This document shows positions 43,417 through 51,714 of a stretch of DNA of 61,403 nucleotides, piece after piece. The DNA comes from Clostridia bacterium (lineage in GTDB: Bacteria > Bacillota > Clostridia > Oscillospirales > Acutalibacteraceae): contig JAFXLD010000064.1 of NCBI GenBank assembly GCA_017531385.1, positions 1-61,403 on the forward strand, given 5' to 3'. A program made the translations under genes and the position numbers. Within the stretch, counting starts at the first letter, position 1, and each line of letters begins with the position of its first letter. The notes under the pieces are model-generated. The model saw only the letters and a list, made by a program, of their open reading frames with translations. It was not told the origin of the DNA and ran no database searches.

Positions 43417-43422
43417 AGCCAT
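43306..43422 (-). CDS. 38-residue lysine-rich single-helix peptide, candidate type I toxin
   Basis: ATG at 43422, TAA at 43308. The N-terminus is MAKKKKKPIKVKYK; residues 16-33 form one hydrophobic helix and the end is DKLID. The Shine-Dalgarno site AAAGGAGGT (43439-43431) is a perfect anti-16S match 8 nt from the ATG, and the promoter is full consensus, so expression potential is very high for so small a gene. An opposing promoter and terminator-like hairpin frame the same DNA. The set fits a type I toxin-antitoxin locus. It is not recognisably TxpA, BsrG or Fst by motif. A small holin-like or host-modifying peptide is the alternative. Confidence 0.65.
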   Translation of the reverse strand: MAKKKKKPIKVKYKEILITALIDLVIGTLLIIIDKLID

Positions 43423-43455
43423 TGTCGTTGACCTCCTTTCCTTTACTGTGTCTTT

Positions 43456-43484
43456 ATTATATCACACAATGCGTGATATGTCAA
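43456..43484 (-). promoter_or_regulatory. full-consensus promoter with internal inverted repeat
   Basis: Minus-strand TTGACA (43484-43479), 17-nt spacer, TATAAT (43461-43456). The spacer holds ATATCAC / GTGATAT (43459-43465, 43473-43479) separated by 7 nt, a likely operator overlapping both boxes. Confidence 0.82.
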
Positions 43485-43560
43485 TACATTTTTTAGATTT
43501 TTTTCAAATATTTTTATATTTTTTTCAGCTCTTTGGGGCTGATTTTTTATTGGTGAATCT

Positions 43561-43893
43561 ATGTCAAAGGAATTTGCAAAAGCATTTTACAGTTCAAGCA
43601 AATGGCTCAAATGCAGGGCTGCTTATATATCTGAACGCCAGGGGATTGACGGTGGTCTGTGTGAAGAGTGTAGGGAAGTGCTCGGTTATATCGTGCATCA
43701 CAAAATAACTCTTACAGAATCAAACATTCATGATCCTGATATAGCACTTAACTTTGAATATTTGGAATATGTTTGCAAAAAATGTCACGATAAATTTGAC
43801 GGACATTTCAAACCAAAAACAAAAACGGACATTCTTCCTTTGATTGCATTTGATGAAAACGGACAACCGTTCCCGGTAGTCCCCCCTGTCTGA
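43561..43893 (+). CDS. HNH endonuclease next to terminase
   Basis: 110 residues. CEECREVLGYIVHHKITL...NFEYLEYVCKKCHDKFDGHF contains the HNH core with flanking Cys pairs for zinc. HNH proteins beside TerS/TerL assist cohesive-end cleavage in many HK97-type phages. GGTGA is 7 nt upstream. It ends in a C-rich region before terS. Confidence 0.87.
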   Translation: MSKEFAKAFYSSSKWLKCRAAYISERQGIDGGLCEECREVLGYIVHHKITLTESNIHDPDIALNFEYLEYVCKKCHDKFDGHFKPKTKTDILPLIAFDENGQPFPVVPPV

Positions 43894-44009
43894 AAGTGTT
43901 ATTTTTAGGCTGAAATGACCGAACGCCCAGATTGGAAAAATACGCAGGTCGGTTTGCAGGACCCCCTCCCCAAATTCGTACAGGAAATATTTTATTTTTA
44001 AACAACTTA

Positions 44010-44038
44010 TGCAGCTTTTCAGAAAGTTGCATTTTTTT
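44010..44038 (+). terminator. terminator just before terS
   Basis: TGCAGCTTT (44010-44018) with AAAGTTGCA (44023-44031), then seven T, only 20 nt ahead of the terS start codon. Late transcription must read through it or start very close. Confidence 0.65.
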
Positions 44039-44057
44039 ATGCAAAAGTGGTGATTTT

Positions 44058-44432
44058 TTGATTGATTTTGATATAGAAAAGGCTGTTTCTGATGAAGAAA
44101 AAAGATTGAAGCGACAGTTTAACGGAATTGATAAAAAGGCAAAAGCTGTTGTTCTCGGTCTGATTGAAAATGCGGCTTTTATGCGTGTTCAGCTTCGTAT
44201 ACTTAAAGAAGATCTGACTGAGAACGGTGTTACCGAAATGTTCAAGCAGTCAGAGAATCAGAAGCCTTATGAACGCAAACGCCCACAGGCGGAACTGTAC
44301 AACTCAATGAACACAAACTATCAGAAAATTATAAAACAGCTTACTGATCTGCTTCCGAAGACTGAAGTTAAAGCACCGGTAAAGAGTGATGAAGATTTTG
44401 AAAGCTTTGTAGACAGCCGTGAGGATTTGTGA
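44058..44432 (+). CDS. terS: terminase small subunit, P27-like
   Basis: 124 residues with a TTG start at 44058 (GGTGA upstream); the frame is open further left but lacks a ribosome site. KKAKAVVLGLIENAAFMRVQLRILKEDL and the YNSMNTNYQKIIKQLTDLLP segment match P27-family small terminases, which recognise phage DNA for packaging. It overlaps terL by GTGA. Confidence 0.82.
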   Translation: MIDFDIEKAVSDEEKRLKRQFNGIDKKAKAVVLGLIENAAFMRVQLRILKEDLTENGVTEMFKQSENQKPYERKRPQAELYNSMNTNYQKIIKQLTDLLPKTEVKAPVKSDEDFESFVDSREDL

Positions 44433-46093
44433 GAAATCCTATAATTGAATACTATGGCAAAATTCTCTCCGGTGAAGAGGTCGTAAGCAGAAAAATACGG
44501 AAAACATACAGAAAACTCGTCTGGGATATAGAGCATCCCGGCGAGTATTTTTATTCCCCGAAACGAGCAGCACACGCAATTGATTTTATTCAGAATTATT
44601 GTAAACATTCAAAAGGTAAGTTCGGCGGTAAGCGTGTTATTCTCGAACTCTGGGAGCTTGCTTTAATTGCTGCCATTTTCGGTTTTATTGACATCAACGG
44701 AAACAGAAAATACAGAGAAGTTCTGCTGATTGTCGCAAAGAAAAACGGTAAGAGTCTTCTTGCTTCTGCAATAGGCTTGTATATGCAGGTTGCAGACGGT
44801 GAAGCCGGTGCAGAAGTCTATGCTGTCGCAACCAAACGTGACCAGGCTAAAATCATCTGGTCTGAAGCTAAGAGAATGGTTAAGAAATCTCCCGTTCTCT
44901 TATCTAAAATCAGAACTCTTGTTTCTGAAATGGTCTGTGATTTCAACGACAGCGTTTTCAAACCTCTTGCATCTGATTCCGATACACTTGACGGTCTTAA
45001 TGTTCACTGTGCATTGATGGATGAAATACATCAGTGGAAGAACGGCAGAGCATTGTTCAACATTATTGCTGACGGTGTAACCGCAAGAGAACAGCCGCTT
45101 ATATTCATGACATCTACAGCAGGTTTTATTCGTGGTGACCTGTATGACGATAAATATGAGTATGCAAAAAAGGTTATAAACGGTTACTTTGACGACAACG
45201 GATATAAAGACGAAAACTTCCTTGCGTTGGTTTATGAGCTTGATGACCGAAAAGAATGGACTGATCCGAATTGCTGGAAAAAGGCAAACCCCGGACTTGG
45301 CACAATTAAGAATCTTGAAACTCTCCGTAAAAAGGTTGAAACAGCAAAGGCGAATCCGCAGTTTGTTAAAAATCTGCTTTGCAAGGAATTCAATATACCT
45401 GAAACTTCTGAAGAAGCGTGGCTTTCATGGGAAGAAGTTAACAATACAGCTCTTTTCGACATTAATGCATTAAAACCGAGATACTGCATCGGTGGTGTTG
45501 ACCTTTCTTCAACAACTGATCTTACTGCAGCCTGTATCATTTTCAGAATTCCAGGTGATGATACAATCTACTGTTATATTATGTTCTGGATCGCTGATGA
45601 CCTTGTAGAAAAACGGGTAACGGAAGATAAAGTTCCATATGACCAATGGATTGATGATGGATACGTTCGCACCTGTCCCGGTAATAAAGTAAGCTACAAA
45701 ATGGTGGCTGATTGGTTTGAGGAAGTTCAGAATGAGCTTGATGTATATATTTTCAAAATCGGCTATGACTCATGGTCTGCAAAATATTTTGTTGATGATC
45801 TGACAAACAGATTCGGTGACAGCGTTCCTGTTCCTGTCATTCAGGGCAAGAAAACACTTTCATCACCGATGAAAAACCTCGGTGTGAATCTTGCATCGAA
45901 GCTTGTCAATTACAATAACAATCCCGTTCTGAAATGGTGTCTTGCAAATACTGCATATGACGAGGACAAGAACGGCAATATTCAGCCTTGCAAGACAAGC
46001 AAGCCTACAAGACGAATTGACGGCACATCGGCTCTGCTCGATGCCTGTGTTGTATATGAAGACAATAATGAAGAATATATGAGTATGATTTGA
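44429..46093 (+). CDS. terL: terminase large subunit
   Basis: 554 residues, GTG start at 44429. Packaging ATPase with Walker A VAKKNGKS and Walker B CALMDEIH, coupling motif MTSTAG, then a RNase H-like nuclease domain with the acidic GGVDLSSTTD segment and a late DACVVYED. Full length. Confidence 0.95.
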   Translation: MRNPIIEYYGKILSGEEVVSRKIRKTYRKLVWDIEHPGEYFYSPKRAAHAIDFIQNYCKHSKGKFGGKRVILELWELALIAAIFGFIDINGNRKYREVLLIVAKKNGKSLLASAIGLYMQVADGEAGAEVYAVATKRDQAKIIWSEAKRMVKKSPVLLSKIRTLVSEMVCDFNDSVFKPLASDSDTLDGLNVHCALMDEIHQWKNGRALFNIIADGVTAREQPLIFMTSTAGFIRGDLYDDKYEYAKKVINGYFDDNGYKDENFLALVYELDDRKEWTDPNCWKKANPGLGTIKNLETLRKKVETAKANPQFVKNLLCKEFNIPETSEEAWLSWEEVNNTALFDINALKPRYCIGGVDLSSTTDLTAACIIFRIPGDDTIYCYIMFWIADDLVEKRVTEDKVPYDQWIDDGYVRTCPGNKVSYKMVADWFEEVQNELDVYIFKIGYDSWSAKYFVDDLTNRFGDSVPVPVIQGKKTLSSPMKNLGVNLASKLVNYNNNPVLKWCLANTAYDEDKNGNIQPCKTSKPTRRIDGTSALLDACVVYEDNNEEYMSMI

Positions 46094-46102
46094 GGTATTT
46101 CA

Positions 46103-47254
46103 ATGGGTATGTTTTCAAACAAAAACAAAGTAGTTACAAAGTTTAAACTCGTGACCGATGTCGGTAACGGGTTCTATGCTTTTGACGGCAATGTATACAA
46201 ATCTGACATTGTCAGAGCCTGCATCAGACCGAAGGTAAAGGCAATCGGGAAACTGGTGCCAAAGCATATATATACAGCTGAACAAGCAGACGGTACGACA
46301 AAACTTGAAGTAAATCCCGATGCATATATCAGATTTCTTCTTGAAGATCCGAACCCGTATATGACAGGGCAGGATTTACAGGAAAAGGTTGCTACACAGT
46401 TAATTCTCAACAGCAATGCTTTTATTCTTATTATCCGTGACGATAACGGATTGCCTTATCAGTTATATCCTCTTCCGGCAACATATGTTGAAGCCTTGTA
46501 TGATAACTTCGGGGAGCTTCATCTTCAATTTACTTTTGCAAACGGCAGCACATATCAGTTTTTCTATACTGACATTATTCATCTGAGAGAAGACTATTAC
46601 GAGAATGATATTTTCGGAACGTCAAAAATCCCTGCGCTGTTACCGCTAATGGAAATTGTTACAACAACAGATCAGGGTATAGTCAAGGCAATAAAAAATT
46701 CAAGTATTGTCAGATGGCTTCTGAAATTTCATAATTCACTCCGTCCTGAAGACAAAAAGAATGAAGCAGACCAGTTTGCTAAAAGCTTTCTGAGCGTCGG
46801 AGACGGCGGCGGTAATGGTGTTGCTGCAGTTGACAGTAAAGCAGAAGCAGTTCAGATACAGCCGCATGATTATGTTCCCAATTCCGCTCAGATGGAAAAA
46901 ACAACACAGCGTATTTTTAATTTTTTCAACACGAACATCAAGATTGTTCAGTCTAACTGGACGGAAGATGAATGGAACAGTTATTACGAAGCTGAAGTTG
47001 AGCCTGTTGCAATGAAATTTGCAAACGGCTATACCAAAGGTCTTTTTACAAGACGGGAACGGGTTCACAATAAAATTGTTTTTGAAGCTTCCAATCTTCA
47101 GTGTGCTTCGATCTCCACAAAACTTGCGTTTGTGTCTATGGTTGACAGAGGTGCATTCCTTCCCAATGAATGGAGAGGTACATTTAATCTTGCTCCCATT
47201 CCCGGTGGTGACGAGCCTATCAGAAGACTTGACACTAAACCGATTGAGGAATAA
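46103..47254 (+). CDS. HK97-family portal protein
   Basis: 383 residues. The pattern of residues DIVRACIRPKVKAIGKL, LNGNAFILI-like LNSNAFILIIRD, PLPATYVEAL and HLREDYYENDIFGTSKIPAL is typical of HK97 portals that form the dodecameric DNA entry vertex. Starts 9 nt after terL. Confidence 0.93.
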   Translation: MGMFSNKNKVVTKFKLVTDVGNGFYAFDGNVYKSDIVRACIRPKVKAIGKLVPKHIYTAEQADGTTKLEVNPDAYIRFLLEDPNPYMTGQDLQEKVATQLILNSNAFILIIRDDNGLPYQLYPLPATYVEALYDNFGELHLQFTFANGSTYQFFYTDIIHLREDYYENDIFGTSKIPALLPLMEIVTTTDQGIVKAIKNSSIVRWLLKFHNSLRPEDKKNEADQFAKSFLSVGDGGGNGVAAVDSKAEAVQIQPHDYVPNSAQMEKTTQRIFNFFNTNIKIVQSNWTEDEWNSYYEAEVEPVAMKFANGYTKGLFTRRERVHNKIVFEASNLQCASISTKLAFVSMVDRGAFLPNEWRGTFNLAPIPGGDEPIRRLDTKPIEE

Positions 47255-47282
47255 TTCATTTACTGTGAAAGGTGGTGAGTGA

Positions 47283-47963
47283 ATGAGATTTAATCTTTTT
47301 GGTACTATTGTTGAGAATGAAGACAAGTGGTTTTATGAATGGTTCGGTATGGAAGCCGTCTGTCCCAAGGATATAATTGATGCCATTGCAAAAATCGATG
47401 ACAAGGAAACGGTTGATGTTTATATCAATTCTCCGGGCGGCAGTGTATTTGCAGGCAGTTCAATCTATTCAACACTCAGGGAGCTTCATGACCGAGTAAA
47501 AATCCACGTTGTGGGAATTGCAGCTTCCGCTGCATCAGTTGTTGCCTGTGCAGGTCAGAGTGACATTTCTCCAACGGCAATGTTAATGATTCATAACTCT
47601 GCAACATCGTGTCAGGGTGATTATCATGCTATGGATAAAGCTTCTGAACGACTGCAACAGGTCAACAAAGCAATTGCTTCAGCGTATGTTGCAAAGACCG
47701 GCATGAGTGAACAGGAAGCCCTTGAACTTATGGACCGTGAATCATGGATAACAGCTTCACAAGCTGTTGAATACGGTCTTATTGATTCCATTGCAGGTCA
47801 GGAGCTTAACAAACCTGCAAACAGCTCACAGATGCAGATTGTTGCATCTCTCGGGAATATTATTCCCAAAGAAAATATCAGTAAATTATCTGCCCTTTTA
47901 AAGGAAACAGATTATTTAAATGCACAAATCGAATTTTTAAAATTGAAAGGAAATGCAAAATGA
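47283..47963 (+). CDS. ClpP-type head maturation protease
   Basis: 226 residues. YINSPGGSVFAGSSIYSTL, the serine in GIAASAASVVA and the histidine in MLMIHNSAT form the ClpP-like site. It would cleave the delta domain of the capsid protein. GGTGGTGAG precedes the ATG; ends with ATGA overlap to the capsid gene. Confidence 0.94.
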   Translation: MRFNLFGTIVENEDKWFYEWFGMEAVCPKDIIDAIAKIDDKETVDVYINSPGGSVFAGSSIYSTLRELHDRVKIHVVGIAASAASVVACAGQSDISPTAMLMIHNSATSCQGDYHAMDKASERLQQVNKAIASAYVAKTGMSEQEALELMDRESWITASQAVEYGLIDSIAGQELNKPANSSQMQIVASLGNIIPKENISKLSALLKETDYLNAQIEFLKLKGNAK

Positions 47964-49162
47964 CAAGAGAACAGTATTTAAACAAAAGAAATGAACTTCT
48001 CACGCAGGCTCAGGCACACCTTGATGCTCACGATATGGAGAAGTTCAATGAAACAAAAGCTGAAATCGAAAAGCTCGACAGTCAGTTTGAAGAGTCAGCA
48101 AGAGAGCAGGCAAATCTTGATGCCCTCCGTGGTAATCCAGTAAACTGCAATCCCTTTGCAATGGCAGTCAACACTCCCACAGGTGACCCCGTTGCAACAT
48201 TCGGTGCTGCAAGCGGCACACCCGAAAACACAGATACATACGAACACGCATTTATGAACTTCGTATGTCGTGGCACCCCTATTCCTGAAAAATTCCAGAA
48301 TGCAACAACTGACACAACAGCAACAAAAGCTGTAATCCCCACTACAATACTTGATGAAATCATAAGAGAGCTTAAATCCAGTGGTTCTATCTATTCACAG
48401 ATAAGAATGCTCAATATTCAGGGCGGTGTTGAAGTTCCCATAGTTGACCTTATTCCCACTGCAACATGGATTACAGAAGAATCAGGTGCTGAAGAAAATC
48501 AGGTTAAAGCCGACAAGTCAGTATCTTTCTCTTATTTCGGACTTGAATGTCTTATTTCTCAGACACTTCTTGCAAATGTCACAAATCTTAAGGAATTTAC
48601 TGACAAATTTATTCCTCTGGCAGTTGAAGCTGTTATCAGAGCACTCGAAATTGCTGTTTTTAACGGCACAGGTAAAGGTCAGCCTCTCGGCATTACCAAA
48701 GATAAAAGAGTTACAAATATTGTCACACTTTCTGAGGCAGAATTCAACTCCTACAAGGGTTGGAAAACAAAGGTTTTTGCTAAGATGAAGAAATCCTACA
48801 AAACAGGTAAATTCTTTATGGCAGAAGCCACATTCCAATGTATTGACGGTATGGTTGATACAAACGGTCAGCCTGTTGCACGAACCAACTATGGTATAGG
48901 TGCCGATTTGAATTACTATTTCGGCGGTAAAGCTGTAGAAACAGTTGAAGAAGATATTATTGCATCCTTCACAGATGCCGCAAGCGGTGATATTGTCGCT
49001 GTATTTGCAGACCTGAGCAAGTATGGTGTCAACAGCAATATGCAGATGCATACTGTTCAGTGGGAAGACCACAAAACACATAAGAAGTATACATCTGTTA
49101 TGATTATCTGTGACGGTAAACTTCTTGACCCCAACGGTGTAATTATCATTAAGAAGGCTTAA
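47960..49162 (+). CDS. HK97-family major capsid protein
   Basis: 400 residues. Residues 1-100 are a charged helical delta (scaffold) domain to be removed by the protease; after that comes the HK97 fold (TTILDEIIRELKSSGSIYSQ, WITEESGAEENQVK, GTGKGQPLGI). Ends in VIIIKKA. Confidence 0.95.
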   Translation: MTREQYLNKRNELLTQAQAHLDAHDMEKFNETKAEIEKLDSQFEESAREQANLDALRGNPVNCNPFAMAVNTPTGDPVATFGAASGTPENTDTYEHAFMNFVCRGTPIPEKFQNATTDTTATKAVIPTTILDEIIRELKSSGSIYSQIRMLNIQGGVEVPIVDLIPTATWITEESGAEENQVKADKSVSFSYFGLECLISQTLLANVTNLKEFTDKFIPLAVEAVIRALEIAVFNGTGKGQPLGITKDKRVTNIVTLSEAEFNSYKGWKTKVFAKMKKSYKTGKFFMAEATFQCIDGMVDTNGQPVARTNYGIGADLNYYFGGKAVETVEEDIIASFTDAASGDIVAVFADLSKYGVNSNMQMHTVQWEDHKTHKKYTSVMIICDGKLLDPNGVIIIKKA

Positions 49163-49180
49163 TAAAGGAGTGCTCCGGGT

Positions 49181-49462
49181 ATGAATATGAATCGTTTTTA
49201 TAAAATCAAAAAAGCCCTGAAAAGAAGCAACGATGCCATTGATGATGAAATCAAAAGTAATATCGAAGCTTGTCTTGAGGAGCTTAAAAGAGTCGGGATT
49301 TCAGTAACGGCAGATAAACCGTTGATTGATAAGTGCTGTGAACTGTACTGTAAAGCTCAGCTCAATTTTGATAACAACTCGGAGCGCTATCAGCTTGCCT
49401 TTGAAAAGCTTCGTGATGCTCTGAGTTTGTCTTCAGAGTATAAGGTGCAGAAAAATGAATGA
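49181..49462 (+). CDS. head-tail connector protein (gp6-like)
   Basis: 93 residues, all helical; follows the capsid gene as do gp6-type adaptors (IEACLEELKRVGIS, YCKAQLNFDNNSERY). Ribosome site AAAGGAG. Confidence 0.78.
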   Translation: MNMNRFYKIKKALKRSNDAIDDEIKSNIEACLEELKRVGISVTADKPLIDKCCELYCKAQLNFDNNSERYQLAFEKLRDALSLSSEYKVQKNE

Positions 49463-49742
49463 ACAAATCATATTGATTTCCGTTAAAACGGAATATATCA
49501 AAGGACATGACAAATCCACTGAAAAAAAGTGGACCGTAAATGCGGATGTCAAATCCCCGACACGAACAGAGTTTTATCAGGCAATGAAAGCAGGACTTAA
49601 AGCATCAATTGTTTTTAAGGTCTATACTGACGAACTCTGTAAGGCTTCATTCGTTGAGTATGAGGGTGTCCGCTATGAAATCAAGCGTACATTCAGGGTT
49701 GATGTAAATTATACGGAATTAACCTGTTCAGAGGTGGTCTGA
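49455..49742 (+). CDS. head-closure / head-tail joining protein
   Basis: 95 residues, strand-rich (VEYEGVRYEIKRTFRV), consistent with the SPP1 gp16-like stopper family. Overlaps both neighbours by a few bases. Confidence 0.75.
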   Translation: MNEQIILISVKTEYIKGHDKSTEKKWTVNADVKSPTRTEFYQAMKAGLKASIVFKVYTDELCKASFVEYEGVRYEIKRTFRVDVNYTELTCSEVV

Positions 49743-50146
49743 TGGGTCGCTTTGATTTTTCTTTTGATGAAGATTTTATAAAAACCTTGGGCACGCTTGC
49801 TCAGGTGGAACGGTATGCACCGAAAATGATTGATGAAGCATTGCCAATAATCGAAAAAAGGCTTGTAGCGAATCTTCAATCACACAAAATTTCAGGTGAT
49901 TTGATTAATTCAATAAAAATCAAGAAGTGTAAAAAGGTGAAAAACGGCGGTTACTTCGGTTCTGTTTTTCCTTCTGGAAAATCTGAAGATGGAACTACTA
50001 ATGCTGAAAAGCTTGTATATCTTGAATTCGGCACAAGTCATCAGGCAGCAACAGGCATTCTTGCAAAAGCAGTGCAGGAATCCACAGAAGAAGTAAATGC
50101 AAAAATGCAGGAAGTATTTGAAAGAGAGGCGTTGAAAGGCTTATGA
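49742..50146 (+). CDS. HK97 gp10-like tail component
   Basis: 134 residues. The YLEFGTSHQAATGILAKAVQES end is the hallmark of HK97 gp10-type proteins located between head closure and tail terminator. One-base overlap with the upstream gene. Confidence 0.85.
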   Translation: MGRFDFSFDEDFIKTLGTLAQVERYAPKMIDEALPIIEKRLVANLQSHKISGDLINSIKIKKCKKVKNGGYFGSVFPSGKSEDGTTNAEKLVYLEFGTSHQAATGILAKAVQESTEEVNAKMQEVFEREALKGL

Positions 50147-50490
50147 CAGCTTGTGAAAAGTTGTGTGATATTCTTGAACCGATGAACCTACCCATAGCTG
50201 AAGGTTTTTATAACGGTTCTGCAAAGGAATATTTCACATTCAATATATTCTCTGAACATCCTGTACTTTTTGCAGATGATGAAAGTGTTGAGGAAGCATC
50301 AGAACTTTATCTTCATTATTTCACAAAAGACAATACACACGGTAATAAGACAAAAATAAAAAAACTTTTGCGAAATAATGATGTAAATGTTATTGATATT
50401 GAAACTCTGCACGAAAATGACACAGGTTATCTCCATGTTATTTTCCAGTTACAATTAACTAACGATATTGATGAAAGGAATGAAAATTAA
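50143..50490 (+). CDS. probable tail terminator protein
   Basis: 115 residues, ATGA overlap. LYLHYFTKDNTHGNKTKIKKLL and the position between gp10-like and major tail genes fit a tail terminator; assignment rests mainly on order. Confidence 0.68.
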   Translation: MTACEKLCDILEPMNLPIAEGFYNGSAKEYFTFNIFSEHPVLFADDESVEEASELYLHYFTKDNTHGNKTKIKKLLRNNDVNVIDIETLHENDTGYLHVIFQLQLTNDIDERNEN

Positions 50491-51065
50491 TGCAGTATAA
50501 AGCATGTACTCCGGTTATTGCACCGTATCAGGTAGGAGCTGAAGACAGTATTTCATATGGCCCCGGAAAAAGAGTCGGTAAGCTTATGAAAGTTGATGTT
50601 AATCCTACCTTTGAAAATGTAAAAGTGTTTGCTGATGATGGTATTGCAGAAGAAATTAACATTTTTAAAAATGCCGCAATTACACTCGGTACAAACCATA
50701 TTCCTGCTGATTGTGAACCGATAATGTTCGGCTGTACTTATAGTGAAGATAAACGCAGTGCAGAATATGGTGAAGATGATATCGGACAGTATGTAGGCTT
50801 CGGCTCTGTATATTGCAAAAAAATTGACGGTAAAGATGTTTACTATATGGAATGGCTTCACAAAGTCATGTTTGTTCTTCCCAATGAAAGCAGAACAACA
50901 AAAGGTGAAACAATTGCATTCAACACACCGTCAATAACAGGCACTGCATATGTTGATGCAAACGGTAAATGGCGTACAATTGACAACTTTGATTCACTTG
51001 AACAGGCAATAAGTGCATTATATGCAAAAGCAAATATGCAAGCTGCAGGTGCAAAAACTGAATGA
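50490..51065 (+). CDS. major tail tube protein
   Basis: 191 residues. Strand-rich, with GMPGKRVG-like GPGKRVGKLMKVDVNPTFENVKVFADD and a late KTEGETIAF-like segment (TTKGETIAFNTPSITG) seen in siphovirus major tail proteins of the phi13 type. AAAGGA ahead of the ATG. Confidence 0.87.
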   Translation: MQYKACTPVIAPYQVGAEDSISYGPGKRVGKLMKVDVNPTFENVKVFADDGIAEEINIFKNAAITLGTNHIPADCEPIMFGCTYSEDKRSAEYGEDDIGQYVGFGSVYCKKIDGKDVYYMEWLHKVMFVLPNESRTTKGETIAFNTPSITGTAYVDANGKWRTIDNFDSLEQAISALYAKANMQAAGAKTE

Positions 51066-51121
51066 TTTTAAGGGACGGCTATGCTGTCCCTTTTTTGCGC
51101 TATAAAGAAAGGATAGATTTT

Positions 51122-51571
51122 ATGAAAGCAATTCCTGTTACAAATGCAAAAAAAGAATATGTCGAACTTAAACTCGGCAATCGTACTTATGAACTTTCTC
51201 TTACTCTCAATGCAATTATTGAACTCCAGAATATATTCGGTGATCTCACCAGTGTAACGGAAAAATCAAGAGACCTGAATCAGTTGCTTATTATTTTCAG
51301 AATTCTTGTAAATGATGCAGTTGATAATCACAATGATGATTTCCCCGAAGATAAGTGGTCTCACGTTGACGAGAGATATATCGGCAGAAAACTCAATCTG
51401 ACGAACCTCGCAAGTCTTAAAGGTATCATTCCTGCCGTATTCGGTGTTTCACTTCCTGAAACGAAAAATGAAGAATCAGACGAAACTGTTGTTTCTGATG
51501 AAATGAAGGAGCTTCTTGATGAAATTCCTGATAATGACGATGAAAAAAACTCGGATTCCGGGCAGTCATAA
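51122..51571 (+). CDS. tail assembly chaperone, short form (gpG-like)
   Basis: 149 residues from the ATG at 51122 (AAAGGATAG upstream). Helical core (LGNRTYELSLTLNAIIELQNIFG) and an acidic tail. The A AAA AAC heptamer at 51544-51550 lies in the correct phase near its 3' end, allowing a -1 shift into a second frame to make a longer form, as in lambda gpG/gpGT. Confidence 0.85.
   Translation: MKAIPVTNAKKEYVELKLGNRTYELSLTLNAIIELQNIFGDLTSVTEKSRDLNQLLIIFRILVNDAVDNHNDDFPEDKWSHVDERYIGRKLNLTNLASLKGIIPAVFGVSLPETKNEESDETVVSDEMKELLDEIPDNDDEKNSDSGQS
51544..51550 (+). other. programmed -1 frameshift site
   Basis: A-AAA-AAC, a classical slippery heptamer, in phase with the chaperone frame (codons GAA AAA AAC). 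Confidence 0.8.
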
Positions 51572-51714
51572 GTGTTGACCGATGGTTTTACATCGGTAAA
51601 TGTCTGCTCGGGTTTGATGAAAAAACCACATGGAAAATGACAATCAGGCAAATCAAAGCGCTGTTTGATGAATATTGCTTTTTCCATGGGATAAAAAGGG
51701 CAGGTGAGGATTAG
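51550..51714 (+). CDS. T-extension of the tail chaperone (frameshift product, gpGT-like)
   Basis: In the -1 frame 54 codons follow the slip site (LGFRAVISVDRWFYIGK...KMTIRQIKALFDEYCF) and stop at TAG 51712-51714. The full product would be about 197 residues. No start codon with a ribosome site serves this frame, so frameshifting is the only sensible route. The tape measure gene starts with GTG overlapping this stop. Confidence 0.82.
   Translation, partial: LGFRAVISVDRWFYIGKCLLGFDEKTTWKMTIRQIKALFDEYCFFHGIKRAGED

Noticed and set aside
46736-47326. 196-codon minus-strand frame across portal and protease genes
   Set aside because: Spans two well supported genes on the other strand and has no start signals.
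48518-49081. 187-codon minus-strand frame inside the capsid gene
   Set aside because: Antisense shadow of a clear HK97 capsid gene, cysteine-rich by codon reversal, no start signals.
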